Origin: Treponema sp.
Lineage (GTDB): Bacteria; Spirochaetota; Spirochaetia; Treponematales; Breznakiellaceae
Length of the DNA stretch: 15,240 bases
Direction: 5' to 3'
NCBI GenBank assembly: GCA_009780595.1
Contig: WQZT01000011.1
Span: forward strand, 1-15,240
Shown: piece after piece, positions 13,219 to 15,240 of the stretch
How the letters are laid out: each line of letters opens with the position of its first letter
Position numbering within the stretch: position 1 is the first letter of the stretch
Made by a program: the position numbers and the translations under genes
Notes under the pieces: generated by a model
What the model saw: the letters and a program-made list of their open reading frames with translations, nothing else
Database searches by the model: none
What the model was told of the DNA's origin: nothing

Positions 13219-14316
13219 TCAAACATCCAGATAACGGCTGTAGTTCATACAAAGCATCAAACGCTTGTTCTTAAGGCTTATCTTGGCAATGCCTACATTC
13301 ACAAGCTTAAGCGTGTTTATCGCCATCTTCTTGACGATGTTCAAATTGTAGGCTCCGCTTTGTCCAACGTGCCGTTGGAATCCTCCCGAAATGTGACATC
13401 CAAGTGCTAATGATAGCTTTCCACCATCCAGTACCCGCGTATCGCCCAGGATACTTGCTGAACATCCAGTGGCAGGCTGCTAATAAAGTACCGTGTTTGA
13501 GTTGCTTTTTCACCGCCTTTCTTGATGTTCGTGCTTCTGCTTATTACTATAAGATGACAGCCCTGCCCATTCTTTCCGCTGCCCAAGCCAACCTATGTCC
13601 TGTGTCTGCCTGTACTCACGTACCTCTACCGCGCCGCAGGTTTTGTCTACTACCTTGTGGTACGTGCAACCTTCTACAAGCGCTGACTCACTGAAGTACT
13701 GTTCGACATCCCTATGGAGCGTACCCTAATTCTTTTTCAGCGCAAGCACATAATCAGAGCGTTTCTTCCGTATCTGCCGTGCGATATCCTTCTGACACCC
13801 TGTCGCGTCGATTGTTACTACCTGCCCTTGTATGTTTACCATATCCAGTAGACGCTTAATTGCCGTAATCTCGTTGGATTTGTCATCCACAAGCACTTCG
13901 CCGACGCAAAACCCGTCATTGTCGACCGCGCTGACAATGTGGTTAGCGTTCTGCCCAGCACGCCCGTTGCCGAGCTGGGTTTTGCCGTCAAGTGCCAGTA
14001 TCTTCCTGAGTGTACTGCCCATTCCATCTGACATCCCTTTGTTCCATCTGCTGCGAAACTCCTACAGATATTCAGGAGAAACCATAGCGAACACGCGTTC
14101 TATCGCGTCGTGGGACGGTATCCCGTTGGGTAGGGACAGGTATTTCCTCAGTAACGCTTCGTAGGCCTGCGTAAACAGGTATATTTCGATCCACTCACTT
14201 GCGTTAGCGAGCTCGGCAAAAAACACGATGGTGATTATATCTTTCATCAAGTATTTTACTTTGCTCTGTTGGCGCGGGTCTTCGGCTGTTATCAGCCATT
14301 CCAGTATATCGTTCAT
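13219..14316 (-). pseudogene. ISAs1-family transposase, broken by three stops and two frameshifts
   Basis: The summed frames give about 365 residues, the full length of the family. Residues 1-84 are the DDE_Tnp_1-associated N-terminal domain (AEDPRQQSKVKY, LSLPNGIPSHDAIERVF). After an in-frame TAG at 14062-14064 comes the catalytic core (LALDGKTQ, VDDKSNEITAIKRLLD, VVTIDATGCQKDIA, DYVLALKKN). A second TAG at 13726-13728 precedes GTLHRDVEQYF and DIGWLGQRKEW. A frameshift near 13540-13556 leads to TRYFISSLPLDVQQV. A third TAG at 13407-13409 replaces the Trp of the usual HWxLDV motif. A second frameshift, consistent with a lost A, lies near 13344-13350, before NLNIVKKMAINTLKL. The stop is at 13219. 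Transposition activity in cis is lost. Confidence 0.9.
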
Positions 14317-14333
14317 CCCCTCTCCCTGGGGGG

Positions 14334-14339
14334 ATTATA
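14334..14339 (-). promoter_or_regulatory. Possible -10 box (TATAAT) for the ISAs1 transposase
   Basis: A perfect TATAAT on the minus strand lies 17 nt before the transposase ATG, just outside the right IS end. No good -35 is visible 16-18 bp upstream. If active it would be host-provided or a new hybrid promoter. Confidence 0.3.
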
Positions 14340-14359
14340 CCTTATTCTTTTGCTTGTTA

Positions 14360-14406
14360 CCCGTTCGTGCGTTTGATGTGGCGAACGGGCACGTCAAACA
14401 CACGAA
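14360..14406. repeat. Two overlapping, mutually exclusive inverted repeats
   Basis: CCCGTTCG (14360-14367) pairs with CGAACGGG (14382-14389), 8 of 8. TTCGTGCGTTTGA (14364-14376) pairs with TCAAACACACGAA (14394-14406), 12 of 13. The left arms share bases, so only one stem can form at a time. It lies between the two IS remnants. Function unknown. Confidence 0.7.
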
Positions 14407-14635
14407 TATTTTGCATTGAACTTTTTGCTGTTTTTAAGACTGAATACGCAATGGTAAAGCCAATACAAGAGCAGGCTTCATAAATATCAAGCAAAAATGA
14501 AGAAAATCACAGTGTTCGCTACTCTGTATTTCCTTTCAACATAGTATTTTACTGTTGTTTTTAGAAAATTACTTCACTGTATTTGTTCGTGCGTTATACT
14601 ATGAAAGAGCCAAGTGGGAGTGGAAAAAGAAGTCC
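14407..14635. other. Non-coding AT-rich spacer between the two IS remnants
   Basis: I see no gene here. The 11-mer GTTCGTGCGTT recurs at 14585-14595 after its copy at 14363-14373, and the second copy probably lies near the 3' end of the IS1-like element. No other structure stands out. Confidence 0.4.
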
Positions 14636-15240
14636 CTAAACAAACTGAATATGGCTGAAACAGAAATCCCGCCCACACCCACGATGACAATCGCGCCAGC
14701 GCCGCTTGGCATCGCCTGCCTTATTACACGCGTTTATGAAAAGCAGCAGCACTGCCTTCAGCGTTTCTATTTTCCTGAAAAAACATCGGCTCTTCCTTCA
14801 CAGCCCCGCTATGTAATAGCGCACATCCGCATTCACACTTTCAATCACATGCGTGTCGCTCTTGTCTCTGACATTACGTCTATGCCGCCCAATGAAATCA
14901 ACATCTAAATAGACCATCCCGCCATCGGTGTAGTACTTCTGTGCATCAGGTGCCTCATCTACAATCCTCTGAATCGTCTGCGCTTTCACAGAACTACCGA
15001 CATCAAAGCCTACTATCTGGCGGGGATAACGGCTGATCATCGTCATAACGTACATATTTACACCGCTTTCATACCCCTTTCTCCCGTTCGTAAACCACAA
15101 CAGCTCGTCAAGCTCGAATGCTACCGAATCAGTCTGAGGGCTTATCCAGATGGCGGGGGATTTTTTCCTCCTCTTCTATTGCCCACCGGTATACATTGGA
15201 TTTACTCATTCCTAACGCTCTTCCCACAGCCCTGCCTGAG
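14636..15240 (-). pseudogene. IS1-family transposase, broken, 5' part beyond the window
   Basis: On the minus strand the frame enters from the right edge with a helix-turn-helix-like segment (GRAVGRALGMSKSNVYRWAI). It shifts frame at a run of six A (15166-15161); the other frame then runs through SPAIWISPQTDSVAFELDEL to the IS1 DDE region (KGYESGVNMYVMTM, SRYPRQIVGFDV, KYYTDGGMVYLDV, RHRRNVRDKSDTHVIE). An in-frame TGA at 14798-14800, probably from CGA, interrupts before RKSRCFFRKIETLKAV, and the stop is TAG at 14636-14638. The upstream frame stops at 15129 if no shift occurs. The element is probably dead because of the TGA; the frame change could be a programmed shift or an indel in the A-run. 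Confidence 0.85.

Larger units (their letters stand above)
13094..14328 (-). mobile_element. Decayed ISAs1-family insertion sequence
   Basis: The imperfect terminal inverted repeats are AAGGGAGGGGGGAT at 13094-13107 and CAGGGAGAGGGGAT on the minus strand at 14328-14315 (12 of 14 match). They enclose a broken ISAs1 transposase. The length of about 1.23 kb fits the family. I see no convincing target duplication beside the ends, so the exact borders are tentative. Confidence 0.7.

Noticed and set aside
13126..13410. Plus-strand open frame of 94 codons
   Set aside because: It lies opposite the C-terminal part of the ISAs1 transposase, whose minus-strand translation is clearly homologous; the plus frame has no recognisable protein character.
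13219..14316. TAG read as an amino acid (amber recoding)
   Set aside because: The TPR gene, paralogue 2 and the isomerase gene use TAG as a normal stop, and the transposase also carries frameshifts, so decay explains the stops better.
14341..14600. Integron attC-like or dif-like site
   Set aside because: The inverted repeats lack the GTTRRRY/RYYYAAC core ends of attC, and no integrase or Xer-type 28-mer is visible.
14555..14908. Plus-strand open frame of 117 codons
   Set aside because: It is antisense to the IS1-like transposase 3' region and has no ribosome binding site.
1..15240. CRISPR array, tRNA or rRNA gene
   Set aside because: No regularly spaced repeats and no cloverleaf or rRNA-like conserved segment were found by eye on either strand.

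Overview
The window most likely comes from a spirochaete resembling Treponema. This rests on the minus-strand order phoH – pgpH – ybeY – CorC/TlyC-type CBS gene – TPR gene, which I recall from treponemes, and on loosely formed lipoprotein and leader signals. No rRNA or tRNA gene is present to confirm it.

Layout. (1) Positions 2-1066 hold the C-terminal part of a hybrid histidine kinase (end of the dimerisation helix, HATPase, receiver). (2) Positions 1163-2203 encode a lipoprotein that fuses a cyclophilin domain to an FKBP domain; a strong intrinsic terminator follows. (3) Positions 2408-5972 form a compact, more AT-rich plus-strand operon: two tandem paralogous PocR-AraC regulators and a small protein with the fold of a corrinoid (B12-binding) methyltransferase partner. 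In that protein all three cobalamin signature motifs are altered, including the cobalt-ligating His. No methyltransferase or activase gene lies nearby. This is the best candidate for an undescribed system: paired sensor-regulators with a corrinoid-like protein that probably does not hold B12 in the usual way. (4) Positions 5997-12649, on the minus strand, form a housekeeping block. PhoH-like ATPase, PgpH-type c-di-AMP phosphodiesterase, YbeY ribosome endonuclease and the CBS protein overlap or nearly overlap, starting from a good promoter at 12717-12745. A periplasmic TPR protein follows, with its own likely promoter and a leader inverted repeat. (5) Positions 12660-15240 are an insertion-sequence graveyard. 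It contains a decayed ISAs1-family element (about 13094-14328) with three premature TAG codons and two frameshifts, a decayed IS1-like transposase running off the right edge, a strong orphan plus-strand promoter, a possible truncated gene end, and several conspicuous inverted repeats.

How the genes may work together. The PocR domains probably sense a small organic ligand, and the AraC domains then control transcription of their own operon and of catabolic genes elsewhere; the pseudo-corrinoid protein may act as a partner or decoy. The phoH-pgpH-ybeY block links rRNA/ribosome quality control with c-di-AMP turnover, an arrangement also known from Firmicutes. Three promoter-gene junctions have little or no leader before the ATG, which suggests leaderless transcripts in this organism.
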